From contig JALORP010000034.1 in the NCBI GenBank assembly GCA_025458865.1, positions 1 to 32,221 of the forward strand: 32,221 nucleotides of DNA. The letters run 5' to 3'. Under the pieces are notes generated by a model, which was given only the letters and a program-made list of their open reading frames with translations, did not search any database and was not told the DNA's origin. Positions 1 through 8,666 of this stretch are shown piece after piece. The DNA comes from Steroidobacteraceae bacterium. Lineage in GTDB: Bacteria; Pseudomonadota; Gammaproteobacteria; Steroidobacterales; Steroidobacteraceae. Numbering within the stretch: the stretch's first letter is position 1; each line of letters starts with the position of its first letter. The position numbers and the translations under genes were made by a program.

Positions 1-681
1 CCCTTCCTGCGCCCAGCCCCATCGCGGCCGCACCAGCAGGCCGATCCGGCGCAGCGCCGGCAGCTGCACGGCGAGCTGCACGAGCCCGGCCACGAACACA
101 CCCGCGGCGAGCACGAGGCCGGGGCTCGACGAATACGGGGCGATCCAGGCCGCGAAGACGATCATCACGACGTTGAGCAGCGTCGAGGTGAAGGCCGGCA
201 GCCCGAACCGGCCGTAGCTGTTGAGGATGCCGCTCGCCAACGCGACGAGCGAGATGAAGAAGAGGTAGGGGAACGTGAGCCGCAGCATGTCGACCGTGAG
301 GTCGAAGCGCTCACCGTCCACCCGGAATCCCGGCGCGAACAGCAGCACCAGCAACGGCGCGCCGAGCACTCCGATGAGCGTCAGCAGGGCCAGCGCCGCG
401 CCTAGGGTGCCGGAGACGCCGGCCACGAGTTCCCGCACCTCGTCGTGGGAGCGCCGGATCCGGAACTCGGAGACCACCGGGACGAAGGCCTGCGAGAACG
501 CGCCCTCGGCGGTCAGGCGGCGGAGGAAGTTCGGGATCTTGAACGCCACCAGGAAGGCGTCCATGAGGGTCCCGGCGCCGAAGGCCTGCGAATAGACCAT
601 GTCCCGGGCGAGTCCCGTGACGCGGGACAGCAGCGTCATGCTGCCGACCACCCCGGTGCTCTTCAGGAAGCCCCGGCTCAT
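1..681 (-). CDS. murJ: Lipid II flippase MurJ (MviN), N-terminal part, runs off the window
   Basis: The reverse strand from the ATG at 681 encodes 227 residues and stays open to base 1, so only the N-terminal portion of a protein usually about 510 residues long is present. It begins MSRGFLKSTGVVGSMTLLSR and continues with GLARDMVYSQAFGAG, FLVAFKIPNFLRRL and EGAFSQAFVPV, which are the hallmark N-terminal motifs of MurJ. The fragment covers about six or seven of the expected fourteen membrane helices. MurJ flips the lipid-linked peptidoglycan precursor (lipid II) across the inner membrane. The ATG at 681 matches the usual family start; an ATG at 758 is in another frame. The gene diverges from rpsT, and a TATAGT -10 box lies about 80 bases upstream of the start. 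Confidence 0.95.
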   Translation of the reverse strand, partial: MSRGFLKSTGVVGSMTLLSRVTGLARDMVYSQAFGAGTLMDAFLVAFKIPNFLRRLTAEGAFSQAFVPVVSEFRIRRSHDEVRELVAGVSGTLGAALALLTLIGVLGAPLLVLLFAPGFRVDGERFDLTVDMLRLTFPYLFFISLVALASGILNSYGRFGLPAFTSTLLNVVMIVFAAWIAPYSSSPGLVLAAGVFVAGLVQLAVQLPALRRIGLLVRPRWGWAQEG

Positions 682-767
682 GGACGGGAACGGGTCCCGC
701 AAATGCGCCGCGGGGGTGGCGCGGACGCGGCCGTCAGGGGCTCGCAGGGCGTGGTCATGCGCCCGGC

Positions 768-798
768 ACTATAACGCGGCGGCCTGGACAATTGACAA
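768..798 (-). promoter_or_regulatory. Probable murJ promoter
   Basis: On the minus strand TTGTCA (798-793) is followed 19 bases later by TATAGT (773-768). The spacer is 2 bases longer than ideal. Its -35 hexamer overlaps the rpsT -35 hexamer on the other strand, so the two promoters probably compete for polymerase. Confidence 0.5.
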
Positions 799-820
799 CC
801 CCCCGGCGGTTACGCAAAAT
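792..820 (+). promoter_or_regulatory. rpsT promoter, near-consensus
   Basis: A perfect TTGACA -35 box (792-797) is followed by a 17-base spacer and CAAAAT (815-820). Transcription would start near 827, giving a leader of about 32 bases before the UUG start of rpsT. This fits a highly expressed ribosomal protein gene. Confidence 0.8.
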
Positions 821-858
821 GCCCGGCTTCGTCGAGAACGAGCGAAGCGGAGCATCCC

Positions 859-1128
859 TTGGCCAATACGAAGTCTGCCGAAAAGCGCGCGCGCCAGGCC
901 GCCAAGCGCCGTGAACTGAACGTGGCGCAGCGCTCGCAGGTCCGCAGCGCGATCAAGAAGGCCGTCACGGCCGTCAAGTCGGGCGACAAGGACCAGGCCG
1001 CCGCCGCCCTCAAGGCCGCGACGCCGGTGATCGACGCCATGGCGCGCAAGGGCATCATCCACCGCAACAAGGCCGCGCGCCACAAGAGCCGCCTCGCCAG
1101 GCAGGCCAAGGCGCTCGCCGGCAAGTAA
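859..1128 (+). CDS. rpsT: 30S ribosomal protein S20
   Basis: This 89-residue lysine/arginine-rich protein begins MANTKSAEKRARQAAKRREL and ends in a basic tail, matching bacterial S20 along its full length. S20 binds 16S rRNA early in small-subunit assembly. The start codon is TTG at 859, preceded by GGAG seven bases upstream, and no ATG nearby gives the conserved N-terminus. In E. coli rpsT also starts with UUG, and that weak start is part of its autogenous control; the same control is a reasonable inference here. The gene has its own strong promoter (TTGACA/CAAAAT) and a strong intrinsic terminator immediately downstream, so it is probably monocistronic. Confidence 0.97.
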   Translation: MANTKSAEKRARQAAKRRELNVAQRSQVRSAIKKAVTAVKSGDKDQAAAALKAATPVIDAMARKGIIHRNKAARHKSRLARQAKALAGK

Positions 1129-1150
1129 GCCGCGTCGCCGCTGAATGCAG

Positions 1151-1184
1151 AAAGGGCCGGTCTCGCGACCGGCCCTTTTGCTTT
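1151..1184 (+). terminator. Intrinsic terminator after rpsT
   Basis: The hairpin AAAGGGCCGGTC / GACCGGCCCTTT with a TCGC loop is followed by TTTTGCTTT, a classical rho-independent terminator starting 22 bases after the rpsT stop codon. Confidence 0.9.
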
Positions 1185-1191
1185 GGGCACG

Positions 1192-2356
<1,165 letters not shown>

Positions 2357-2382
2357 TCAGTCGCGTCGGGCGGGCGCCAGGC

Positions 2383-2643
2383 TCACTCGGCCGCGACGAC
2401 GCTCACGTAGGTGCGCCGCTCCGGGCCCTTCTTCGCGAACTGCACCTTGCCGGTGATGAGCGCAAAGAGGGTGTGGTCGGTGCCAACGCCGACGTGCTTG
2501 CCGGGCTTGTACAGCGTGCCGCGCTGGCGCACCAGGATGTTGCCGGCCAGCACCTGCTCGCCGCCGAACTTCTTGACGCCGAGGCGCTTCGACTGCGACT
2601 CGCGACCGTTCTTGGTGCTGCCGCCTGCCTTCTTGTGAGCCAT
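2383..2643 (-). CDS. rpmA: 50S ribosomal protein L27
   Basis: The 86-residue product begins [20 protein letters not shown] and contains GNILVRQRG and [12 protein letters not shown], a full-length match to L27. L27 sits near the peptidyl transferase centre, and its N-terminal tail reaches the tRNA acceptor ends. The start ATG at 2643 has GAGGAG eight bases upstream. It follows rplU by 22 bases, the usual order in bacteria, and precedes obgE with a hairpin in the gap. There is no N-terminal extension of the kind that Firmicutes cleave off. Confidence 0.97.
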   Translation of the reverse strand: MAHKKAGGSTKNGRESQSKRLGVKKFGGEQVLAGNILVRQRGTLYKPGKHVGVGTDHTLFALITGKVQFAKKGPERRTYVSVVAAE

Positions 2644-2665
2644 GACTGTGTCTCCTCGAATCCGA

Positions 2666-2980
2666 TCAGGCCGCCGAGATGCCGGTCACCTTCACTTCGG
2701 TGTACGGCTGGCGGTGCCCTTTCTGGCGAAGGTAGTGCTTGCGGCGGCGGAACTTGACGATCCGCACCTTGTCGCCCTTGCCGTGGCCCTGCACCGTCGC
2801 GGTGACCTTTGCACCGGCGACGAGGGGTGCGCCAACCTGCACGTCCGCGCCCTGGCCGACGAGCAGCACCTGGTCGAACTCCACGCTCGCGCCTTCCGCA
2901 GCCTCGAGCTTCTCGATACGCAGCACGCTGCCCTCGCTGACGCGATACTGCTTGCCACCGGTCGTAATCACCGCGTACAT
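2666..2980 (-). CDS. rplU: 50S ribosomal protein L21
   Basis: From the ATG at 2980 the product is 104 residues, beginning [17 protein letters not shown] and containing [19 protein letters not shown], which identifies L21 (103 residues in E. coli). An in-frame start 54 bases upstream would add an unconserved tail, so it is rejected. L21 binds 23S rRNA. The gene heads the rplU-rpmA-obgE unit and has a strong promoter ending 54 bases upstream of its start codon. Confidence 0.97.
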   Translation of the reverse strand: MYAVITTGGKQYRVSEGSVLRIEKLEAAEGASVEFDQVLLVGQGADVQVGAPLVAGAKVTATVQGHGKGDKVRIVKFRRRKHYLRQKGHRQPYTEVKVTGISAA

Positions 2981-3033
2981 GATCGCTTGACTCCGAAACC
3001 CGCCGCCAGCGGCAGGCCGCCAAAGAGCCCGCA

Positions 3034-3062
3034 ATTGTAGTCAGGCGCGACCGGCCGGTCAA
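3034..3062 (-). promoter_or_regulatory. rplU-rpmA-obgE promoter
   Basis: On the minus strand TTGACC (3062-3057), a 17-base spacer and TACAAT (3039-3034) give a near-consensus housekeeping promoter. Predicted transcription start is about 3027, leaving a leader of about 47 bases. Confidence 0.8.
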
Positions 3063-3095
3063 ACACTTGCGCCCGCGGGTCCGGGGCGGCCCGCA

Positions 3096-3124
3096 TTTCC
3101 CGCGACCCGGATTGCCGGTACCAT
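3096..3124 (+). promoter_or_regulatory. Possible ispB promoter
   Basis: TTTCCC (3096-3101), a 17-base spacer and TACCAT (3119-3124) with a TG just upstream of the -10 box make a modest candidate. If real, transcription starts near 3131, downstream of the first in-frame ATG (3123), which favours the ATG at 3153 as the ispB start. Confidence 0.45.
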
Positions 3125-3152
3125 GCCGCCTCCCGTCGCAATCCTGGTTTCC

Positions 3153-4121
3153 ATGCTGCTCAAAGACCTGCGCGAGCTGGTGGCCGACGACCACCGGGCC
3201 GTCGACGCCGAGATCCGCCGCCAGCTCGCCAGCGACGTGCTGCTCATCCGCCAGGTGGGCGAGCACATCGTCGGCGGCAAGGGCAAGCGGCTGCGCCCGC
3301 TGACCGTCCTGCTGGCCGGCCGCGCCGCGGGCGGCGCCGGCGCGCGCCACGTCCAGGCGGCGGCGATCATCGAGTTCATACACACCGCCACGTTGCTGCA
3401 CGACGACGTCGTGGACGACTCGGGCCAGCGCCGCGGCAAGGTCACGGCCAACGAGCTCTTCGGCAACGCCGCGAGCGTGCTCGTGGGCGATTTCCTGTAT
3501 TCGCGGTCCTTCCAGATGATGGTCGCGCTCGGCAACCCGCGCGTCATGGAAGTCATGTCGGATGCGACCAACACCATCGCCGAGGGCGAGGTGCTGCAGC
3601 TGATGAACGCCGGCGACCCGGACACCACCGAGGCGCGCTACCTCGAGGTCATCTACCGCAAGACGGCGCGGCTGTTCGAGGCCGGCGCCCAGATCGCGGC
3701 CATCGTCTCCGACGCCCCGGCGCCGGTCGAGGACGCACTGCGCCGCTACGGCCGGCACCTCGGCACCGCCTTCCAGCTGGTGGACGACGCCCTGGACTAC
3801 CGCGGCGACAGCGCCGAGCTCGGCAAGAACGTCGGCGACGACCTCGCCGAGGGCAAGCCGACCCTGCCGCTGATCCACGCCATTCGCCACGGCAGCCCCG
3901 ACCAGGTGGCGCTGGTGCGCAAGGCCATCGAGGACGGCGGCTCCGACGACCTCGGGGCGGTCACTGCGGCGATTGAAAGCACCGGGGGCCTCGACTACAC
4001 TGCCGAGCTCGCTCGCGGCGAGGTGGATCGCGCGATCGAGGCGCTGGCCCGGGTTCCCGACTCGGCCTTCCGCCAGGGGCTCTCGTCCCTTGCGGAGTTC
4101 GCCCTGACGCGGACGCACTGA
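3153..4121 (+). CDS. ispB: Octaprenyl diphosphate synthase (long-chain polyprenyl synthase)
   Basis: The 322-residue product matches IspB end to end. It carries GKGKRLRPL, the first Asp-rich motif LLHDDVVDDSGQRRGK, GNAASVLVGDFLYSR, EGEVLQLMN, the second Asp-rich motif QLVDDALDYRGD and GKNVGDDLAEGKPTLPL. The enzyme extends farnesyl diphosphate with isopentenyl units to make the side chain of ubiquinone; the two Asp motifs bind Mg-diphosphate. I chose the ATG at 3153 (MLLKDLRELVADD) because it aligns with the E. coli start and the upstream ATG at 3123 overlaps a candidate -10 box. The gene diverges from rplU and is followed 22 bases later by tRNA-Pro with no visible terminator. The exact chain length of the product cannot be read from the sequence. 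Confidence 0.94.
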   Translation: MLLKDLRELVADDHRAVDAEIRRQLASDVLLIRQVGEHIVGGKGKRLRPLTVLLAGRAAGGAGARHVQAAAIIEFIHTATLLHDDVVDDSGQRRGKVTANELFGNAASVLVGDFLYSRSFQMMVALGNPRVMEVMSDATNTIAEGEVLQLMNAGDPDTTEARYLEVIYRKTARLFEAGAQIAAIVSDAPAPVEDALRRYGRHLGTAFQLVDDALDYRGDSAELGKNVGDDLAEGKPTLPLIHAIRHGSPDQVALVRKAIEDGGSDDLGAVTAAIESTGGLDYTAELARGEVDRAIEALARVPDSAFRQGLSSLAEFALTRTH

Positions 4122-4143
4122 CGACATCCACCGCCCGCCCAAT

Positions 4144-4220
<77 letters not shown>

Positions 4221-4226
4221 CACAAC

Positions 4227-5549
4227 ATGACCTCATCCACCGGCAAGCCCCGCATCGTCGTCGTCGGCGGCGGCGCCGGCGGCCTCGAGCTGGTCACGCG
4301 TCTCGGCGACCGGCTCGGCCGCAAGGGCCGCGCCGAGGTCACGCTGATCGAGCGCGGCCGGACCCACTTCTGGAAGCCGCACCTCCACGAGCTGGCCGCC
4401 GGCACGGTGGACCTCGACGTGCACGAGCTCGACTACCTGGCGCAGTCGCACTGGCACGGCTTCCGCTACCTGTTCGGCGAGATGACCGGCCTCGACCGCG
4501 AGGCGCGGCAGGTGCTGGTCGGCCCTGTGCTCGACGAGGGCGGCGAAGAGATCGTCGCCGCGCGGCGCGTGGACTACGACCTGCTGGTGCTAGCAGTCGG
4601 CAGCCGGATCAACGACTTCGGCACGCCCGGCGTGGCGGAGCATGCCATCGCGCTGGAGAACACCCAGCAGGCCGAGCGGTTCCACCGGCGCCTGGTCAAC
4701 GCCTTCCTGCGCGCGCACTCGCAGGCCGGGCCGCTGCGCCCGGAGCAGCTCAACGTGGCCATCGTCGGCGCCGGCGCCACGGGCACGGAGCTCGCCGCCG
4801 AGCTGCACAATGCCACGCGCGCCCTCGTCTCCTTCGGCCTCGACAACATCGACCCGGACAAGCACATCAGGCTGCACCTGATCGAAGCGGCGCCTCGCAT
4901 CCTGCCCGCGCTGCCGGAGCGCATCTCGGCCGCGGCGCACCGGATGCTGCGGGACCTCGACGTCGCCGTGCACGTGGGAGCTCGCGTCGCCGAGGTGCTG
5001 CCGCGCGCGGTGCGCCTCGCCGACGGGCAGGTCATCGCCGCCGAGATGGTGGTGTGGGCGGCCGGCGTGAAGGCCCCGCCGTTCCTGCGCGAACTCGGGC
5101 TCGCGGTGAACCCGCTCAACCAGGTGATGGTGCACCCCACGCTGCAGTCGCTCGACGACCCGCGCATCTTCGCCATCGGCGACTGCGCGGCCGTGCCCTG
5201 GACCGGCCACGCGCCGCGCAACATCCCGCCACGCGCGCAGGCCGCCCACCAGCAGGCCTCTCACCTGTACAGGGTGCTGCCGCGCGTCCTGGCGGGCCAG
5301 GAGCCGTTACCCTGGCGCTACCGCGACTTCGGCTCGCTCGTGTCCCTCGGTACCTACACGACCGTCGGCAACCTCATGGGCAACTTCGCTGGCGGCAACA
5401 TCTGGCTCGAGGGCCTGTTCGCGCGCTGGATGTACAGGTCGCTCTACCAGATGCACCAGGTTGCGCTGCACGGCTGGTGGAAGGCCGCGCTCGCCATGGT
5501 GGGGCGCATGATCGCGCGCCAGACCGAGCCGCACGTGAAGCTGCACTGA
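4227..5549 (+). CDS. ndh: Type II NADH:quinone oxidoreductase (NDH-2 family)
   Basis: This 440-residue flavoprotein has an N-terminal FAD-binding motif VVVGGGAGGLEL (about residues 11-22), a second dinucleotide motif AIVGAGATGTELAAEL near residue 177 for NADH, and GDCAAVPW near residue 317, which contacts FAD. The C-terminal part is aromatic and amphipathic (RWMYRSLYQMHQVALHGWW), as in NDH-2 enzymes that sit on the inner membrane face. The reaction is NADH oxidation with quinone reduction and no proton pumping. The start ATG lies only 6 bases after the tRNA-Pro CCA and has no Shine-Dalgarno sequence of its own, because the preceding bases are the tRNA end. Co-transcription with the tRNA, and possibly ispB, is likely. 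Related ferredoxin or sulfide:quinone reductases share the fold but lack this overall match. Confidence 0.9.
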   Translation: MTSSTGKPRIVVVGGGAGGLELVTRLGDRLGRKGRAEVTLIERGRTHFWKPHLHELAAGTVDLDVHELDYLAQSHWHGFRYLFGEMTGLDREARQVLVGPVLDEGGEEIVAARRVDYDLLVLAVGSRINDFGTPGVAEHAIALENTQQAERFHRRLVNAFLRAHSQAGPLRPEQLNVAIVGAGATGTELAAELHNATRALVSFGLDNIDPDKHIRLHLIEAAPRILPALPERISAAAHRMLRDLDVAVHVGARVAEVLPRAVRLADGQVIAAEMVVWAAGVKAPPFLRELGLAVNPLNQVMVHPTLQSLDDPRIFAIGDCAAVPWTGHAPRNIPPRAQAAHQQASHLYRVLPRVLAGQEPLPWRYRDFGSLVSLGTYTTVGNLMGNFAGGNIWLEGLFARWMYRSLYQMHQVALHGWWKAALAMVGRMIARQTEPHVKLH

Positions 5550-5562
5550 GCCTCGGCCGGGG

Positions 5563-5592
5563 CTGGATCGCGGCGGTGTTCCGGCCTATCGT
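5563..5592 (+). promoter_or_regulatory. Weak promoter candidate before the exported dehydrogenase
   Basis: CTGGAT (5563-5568), an 18-base spacer and TATCGT (5587-5592) lie in the 74-base gap after ndh. The match to consensus is modest. Confidence 0.3.
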
Positions 5593-5623
5593 GCCGACTC
5601 GGCCACCGCCCCTGGAGCAGACC

Positions 5624-6766
5624 ATGAGTTTTTCCCTCGGCGCGCCTCGACAGGCGGCCTGCGCAGCGCTGCTGCTGGCCGCCATGGTCTCGAGCGCGGC
5701 CCCGGCGGCAGAGCCGGTCGCCGCCGACACGGAAGTGGCGGCGCTGATCGAGCGCCTCGGTCTCGAGGAGTCGTCCCAGCCGGTCCGGGAGCACGGCGGC
5801 TGGCGCAAACCGGCGAAGATCATCGTCTGGAACCGGCAGCCGGAACTCGTCGCGGCGCTGCGCGAAGCGGCGCCCGGAGTCGAGCTGCTGCCTGCGGGCA
5901 ACGTGGCGGAGGCCGTGGCACTCGCCGGAGACGCCGATGCCGTGCTCGGCTTCTGCGAGCCCGAGCTGCTCGCAGCCGGCCCTGGCATCCGCTGGATCCA
6001 GGTGTTCTCGGCCGGGGTCGAGGACTGCGTCGCGATCCCGGCCCTGCGCGAGCGCGGCGTCCTCCTCACTAACATGCAGCGCGTCGCCGGCCCCGTGATG
6101 GCCGAGCACGTCATGGCCATGATGCTCGGTTTCGCCCGCGCGCTGCACTTCTTCATTCCCGAGCGCATGGCCGGCCGCTGGACCCGCGAATTGCCGCCCC
6201 CCGGCCAGATGCTCACGCTCGAGGGCAAGACGGTGCTCGTCGTCGGGCTCGGCGGCATCGGCGTCGAGGTCGCGAGGCGCGCGCACGCAATGGGCATGCG
6301 GGTCGTGGCCATCCGCGCGAGTGGGCGGGAAGGCCCGTCCTTCGTGCGCTACGTAGGCCTGCCGGACGAGCTGCACAGGCTTGCCGCCGATGCAGACTTC
6401 GTGGTGAACACGACGCCCCTGACCCCGGCGACGACGGGCATGTTCGACGCGAAGTTCTTCGCCGCCGTGAAGCCCGGCGCGTTCTTCGTCAACGTCGGCC
6501 GCGGGCAGAGCGTCGTGCAGACCGACCTGATCGACGCGCTACAGACCGGCCGGATCGCGGGCGCGGGTCTCGACGTGACCGATCCCGAGCCGCTGCCGGC
6601 CGACAGCCCGCTGTGGCGGATGCAGAACGTGATACTCACGCCGCACGTCTCGGCTGCATCCGACCTGGGCAACGCCGCGCGCTTCGCGATCGCCCGGGAG
6701 AACCTCCGGCGGTATATCGCCGGTGAGAAGATGCTCTCGGTCGTGGACGTCGCGAAAGGCTACTAG
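5624..6766 (+). CDS. Exported D-2-hydroxyacid dehydrogenase family protein
   Basis: The ATG at 5624 has GGAG six bases upstream and gives 380 residues; the open frame upstream overlaps ndh and is not used. Residues 1-29 look like a Sec signal peptide (hydrophobic AACAALLLAAMVSSA, then APAAEP), with no twin arginine. The mature part resembles D-2-hydroxyacid dehydrogenases: the nucleotide-binding motif VGLGGIG at 207-213, Arg293 in VGRGQS, Glu322 in TDPEPLP and His341 in TPHVSA, the family catalytic trio. The second beta strand ends VVAIRAS rather than with the aspartate typical of NAD-specific members, so NADP(H) use is possible. Such enzymes interconvert 2-keto and 2-hydroxy acids in the cytoplasm; export of this one is unusual. 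The substrate is unknown. Confidence 0.85.
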   Translation: MSFSLGAPRQAACAALLLAAMVSSAAPAAEPVAADTEVAALIERLGLEESSQPVREHGGWRKPAKIIVWNRQPELVAALREAAPGVELLPAGNVAEAVALAGDADAVLGFCEPELLAAGPGIRWIQVFSAGVEDCVAIPALRERGVLLTNMQRVAGPVMAEHVMAMMLGFARALHFFIPERMAGRWTRELPPPGQMLTLEGKTVLVVGLGGIGVEVARRAHAMGMRVVAIRASGREGPSFVRYVGLPDELHRLAADADFVVNTTPLTPATTGMFDAKFFAAVKPGAFFVNVGRGQSVVQTDLIDALQTGRIAGAGLDVTDPEPLPADSPLWRMQNVILTPHVSAASDLGNAARFAIARENLRRYIAGEKMLSVVDVAKGY

Positions 6767-6906
6767 CGAAACTGGGCGCCGCCGTTCGGGCTCAGGCATT
6801 GCCCCTGGTAGTGCCTGCCGCCGAGGCCCGCGAGGCCGACGCCCACCCTTCGGCCGATCCCGGAGGACGCGCCCGTGATCAGTGCGACCTGACCCTTCAG
6901 TTCCAT
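6763..6906 (-). pseudogene. Remnant of a short-chain dehydrogenase/reductase gene with internal deletion
   Basis: The open frame encodes only 47 residues. It begins MELKGQVALITGASSGIG, the NAD(P)-binding N-terminus of short-chain dehydrogenases, and then passes directly to HYQGQCLSPNGGAQF, which resembles the C-terminal end of the same family. About 200 central residues, including the catalytic Ser-Tyr-Lys, are missing. The direct repeat GGCCTCG occurs twice (6831-6837 and 6822-6828 on the minus strand) exactly where the ends are joined, consistent with deletion by short homology. A good ribosome-binding site (GAGGAG, six bases before the ATG) remains. The frame overlaps the end of the upstream dehydrogenase gene tail-to-tail. 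Confidence 0.7.
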
Positions 6907-7077
6907 CTCCCGCTCCTCGCCCACGCCCAGGAATCCGGACGGCACCCAATCTAGCCGATCCCCGGCGCGCCCGGGCCGGGCCGCGCCCGGCGCCGCAGTG
7001 AGGATCCGCTCCGCGCGCCGATGTTACTGGCCCTGCACCGCCGTTCGTCGCCGTCCCCGCTGCGCACCGCGGGATCC

Positions 7078-7109
7078 TTGGGGTGGTCCGGCGCTTTTCC
7101 CGTTAAAAT
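7078..7109 (+). promoter_or_regulatory. Probable -10 box of the 7.2-9.2 kb operon
   Basis: TAAAAT at 7104-7109 is a good -10 element 53 bases before the first gene. The best upstream match, TTGGGG (7078-7083), is 20 bases away, so the -35 element is poor. The rest of the 6950-7161 gap is GC-rich with several short palindromes and no gene that I can support. Confidence 0.45.
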
Positions 7110-7161
7110 GGTGGCATCCGGCATGCCTGCCCCGGGCGCCGCCGCCGGATGGGGATATCAG

Positions 7162-7482
7162 ATGACCAAGCAGGACCTCGGCCCGCGCTGGCACACGAAG
7201 CAGCTCAACTCGGTGGACAGCGAGATCGCCAAGATGGCCTACATATGCGACATCCGGCTGCTCGAGCCGGGCGTCATCGAGAAAATCGTCGCAGGGGATG
7301 CGAGCGTCTGCGGCAAGTCGAACCCGGAGGCGTTTCGCAAGCTCCGCGGCCTGGTCGGGATGCACTACATGCTGACCAGCGACAGCCTCCAGAACCTGGG
7401 CCCGGAGCAGACGCAGAAGATCCTTTCGGAGATGCGGGCCAAGTTCCAGGATCGCTTCGACCTCGGCGGCGAGAAGCGATAG
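7162..7482 (+). CDS. Hypothetical protein, 106 residues
   Basis: The ATG at 7162 has GGGGA six bases upstream; the open frame reaches further back but without a ribosome-binding site. The product begins MTKQDLGPRWHTKQLNSVDS and is soluble, with no signal peptide or membrane segment. It contains two cysteines (in YICDIR and SVCGKS) and a helical C-terminal half (LGPEQTQKILSEMRAKFQDR). I do not recognise a family. It is the first gene of a tight unit, 29 bases before an AI-2E-family permease gene, so a role linked to that permease or to the lipoprotein after it is possible but unproven. Confidence 0.75.
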   Translation: MTKQDLGPRWHTKQLNSVDSEIAKMAYICDIRLLEPGVIEKIVAGDASVCGKSNPEAFRKLRGLVGMHYMLTSDSLQNLGPEQTQKILSEMRAKFQDRFDLGGEKR

Positions 7483-7511
7483 ACGACCGGCGCAGGCCGA
7501 AAGGCGCATCC

Positions 7512-8666
7512 ATGGCCAACCCTGTCCCGGACGAGCAGGCCGGCAGTCCGGCACCCGCCCCGTTCCGCCCGATGCCCGAGTTCCGCGACATCGTCGACAC
7601 GTTGCTTCGACTCGGCCTGCTCGGCTTCCTGTTGTTCCTGTGCCTGCGGATCGTGGCCCCGTTCTCCGCGATCATCGCCTGGGGCGTGATCCTCGCCGTG
7701 GCCTTCCACCCGTTCCACGTCACGCTGGCGGCCCGGCTCGGCGGGCGCGGGAAGACCGCGGCGACACTGATTGCGATCGTCCTGCTCGCGATCCCGTTCG
7801 CCCTGGTCGCCATCCTCTCCGACTCGGTGGCCGCCGGAGCCGTGGGCGTGAAGGCAGCGCTCGCGGCCGGGCAGGTCGAGGTGCCCCAGCTCGGCCAGAG
7901 GCTGGCGGAATGGTCGCCTGCCCTCGGCAAGCTCCTGCAGCCCGTCCTGGATCAACTGTCGAAACACTCGCAGGCGATCCTGTCCTGGCTGGTGCCGCAC
8001 CTGCGCACGATGGTGGCCGCGCTCGCCGGGGCCGTCGGCCGCGGCAGCATCGGCCTGCTGCAGCTGGCTGCCGGCGCGCTGGTGGCCGCCGCCCTGCTCG
8101 TCTATGCGGGCTCGCTCACCGTCACGAGCCGCCGGCTGGCAGGCGCCGTCGTCGGCGACCGGGGCGACGCCTTCCTGGTCCTCGCCACGGGCACGATCCG
8201 CAGCGTCGCCAAGGGCGTCATCGGCGTGGCGCTGATCCAGGCCACCCTCGCAGGCATCGGAATGTTCGCCGTGGGCGTGCCCGGCGCCGGCTTCTGGGCG
8301 CTGCTCGCGCTGATCTTCGCCATCGTGCAGCTGCCGGTGGTGCTGCTCATGATTCCCATGGCCTTGTGGGCCTTTGCTACCCTCGGCACGCTGCCGGCCG
8401 TTCTTTTCACTGCCTGGTGCCTGGTCGTGGGGGTGAGCGACAACATCCTCAAGCCGCTGCTGCTCGGCCGCGGCGTGGACGTGCCCATGCTGGTGGTGCT
8501 CATCGGCTCGATCGGCGGCATGCTGTCCGGCGGCATCACCTGGCTCTTCATCGGCCCGGTCGTGCTGGCCATCGGTTATGAGATCCTGCGCGCCTGGGTC
8601 GCCGGCATGCCGGCGCCGAGGCCTGCTGAACCGCCCCATCACTCGTCGAAGGAGACCCTCAAGTGA
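7512..8666 (+). CDS. AI-2E family transporter (TqsA/PerM/YhhT-type inner membrane protein)
   Basis: The protein has 384 residues from the ATG at 7512. It has paired N-terminal membrane helices (LLRLGLLGFLLFLCLRIV and FSAIIAWGVILAVAF), a further helix near LIAIVLLAIPFALV, a helical segment with amphipathic stretches over about residues 110-190, and a C-terminal cluster of helices containing GVSDNILKPLLLGRG, the most conserved block of the family. Members are about 350 residues. They were named for autoinducer-2 export, but many act on other solutes or as Na+/H+ antiporters, so the substrate here is unknown. The C-terminal tail (APRPAEPPHHSSKETLK) is cytoplasmic. The TGA stop overlaps the GTG start of the next gene by 4 bases, implying translational coupling. 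Confidence 0.9.
   Translation: MANPVPDEQAGSPAPAPFRPMPEFRDIVDTLLRLGLLGFLLFLCLRIVAPFSAIIAWGVILAVAFHPFHVTLAARLGGRGKTAATLIAIVLLAIPFALVAILSDSVAAGAVGVKAALAAGQVEVPQLGQRLAEWSPALGKLLQPVLDQLSKHSQAILSWLVPHLRTMVAALAGAVGRGSIGLLQLAAGALVAAALLVYAGSLTVTSRRLAGAVVGDRGDAFLVLATGTIRSVAKGVIGVALIQATLAGIGMFAVGVPGAGFWALLALIFAIVQLPVVLLMIPMALWAFATLGTLPAVLFTAWCLVVGVSDNILKPLLLGRGVDVPMLVVLIGSIGGMLSGGITWLFIGPVVLAIGYEILRAWVAGMPAPRPAEPPHHSSKETLK

Noticed and set aside
2403..4142. Long minus-strand open frame (579 codons) opposite ispB and rplU
   Set aside because: It runs antisense to ispB and out of frame through rpmA and rplU. Its translation is repetitive and has no recognisable motif, as expected of a shadow frame in GC-rich DNA.
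5054..5623. Upstream extension of the exported dehydrogenase frame into ndh
   Set aside because: It is out of frame with ndh and unlike any family. The GGAG site and signal peptide fix the start at 5624.
7149..7511. Upstream extension of the AI-2E permease frame
   Set aside because: It overlaps the 106-residue gene in another frame and has no ribosome-binding site; the membrane protein begins sensibly at 7512.
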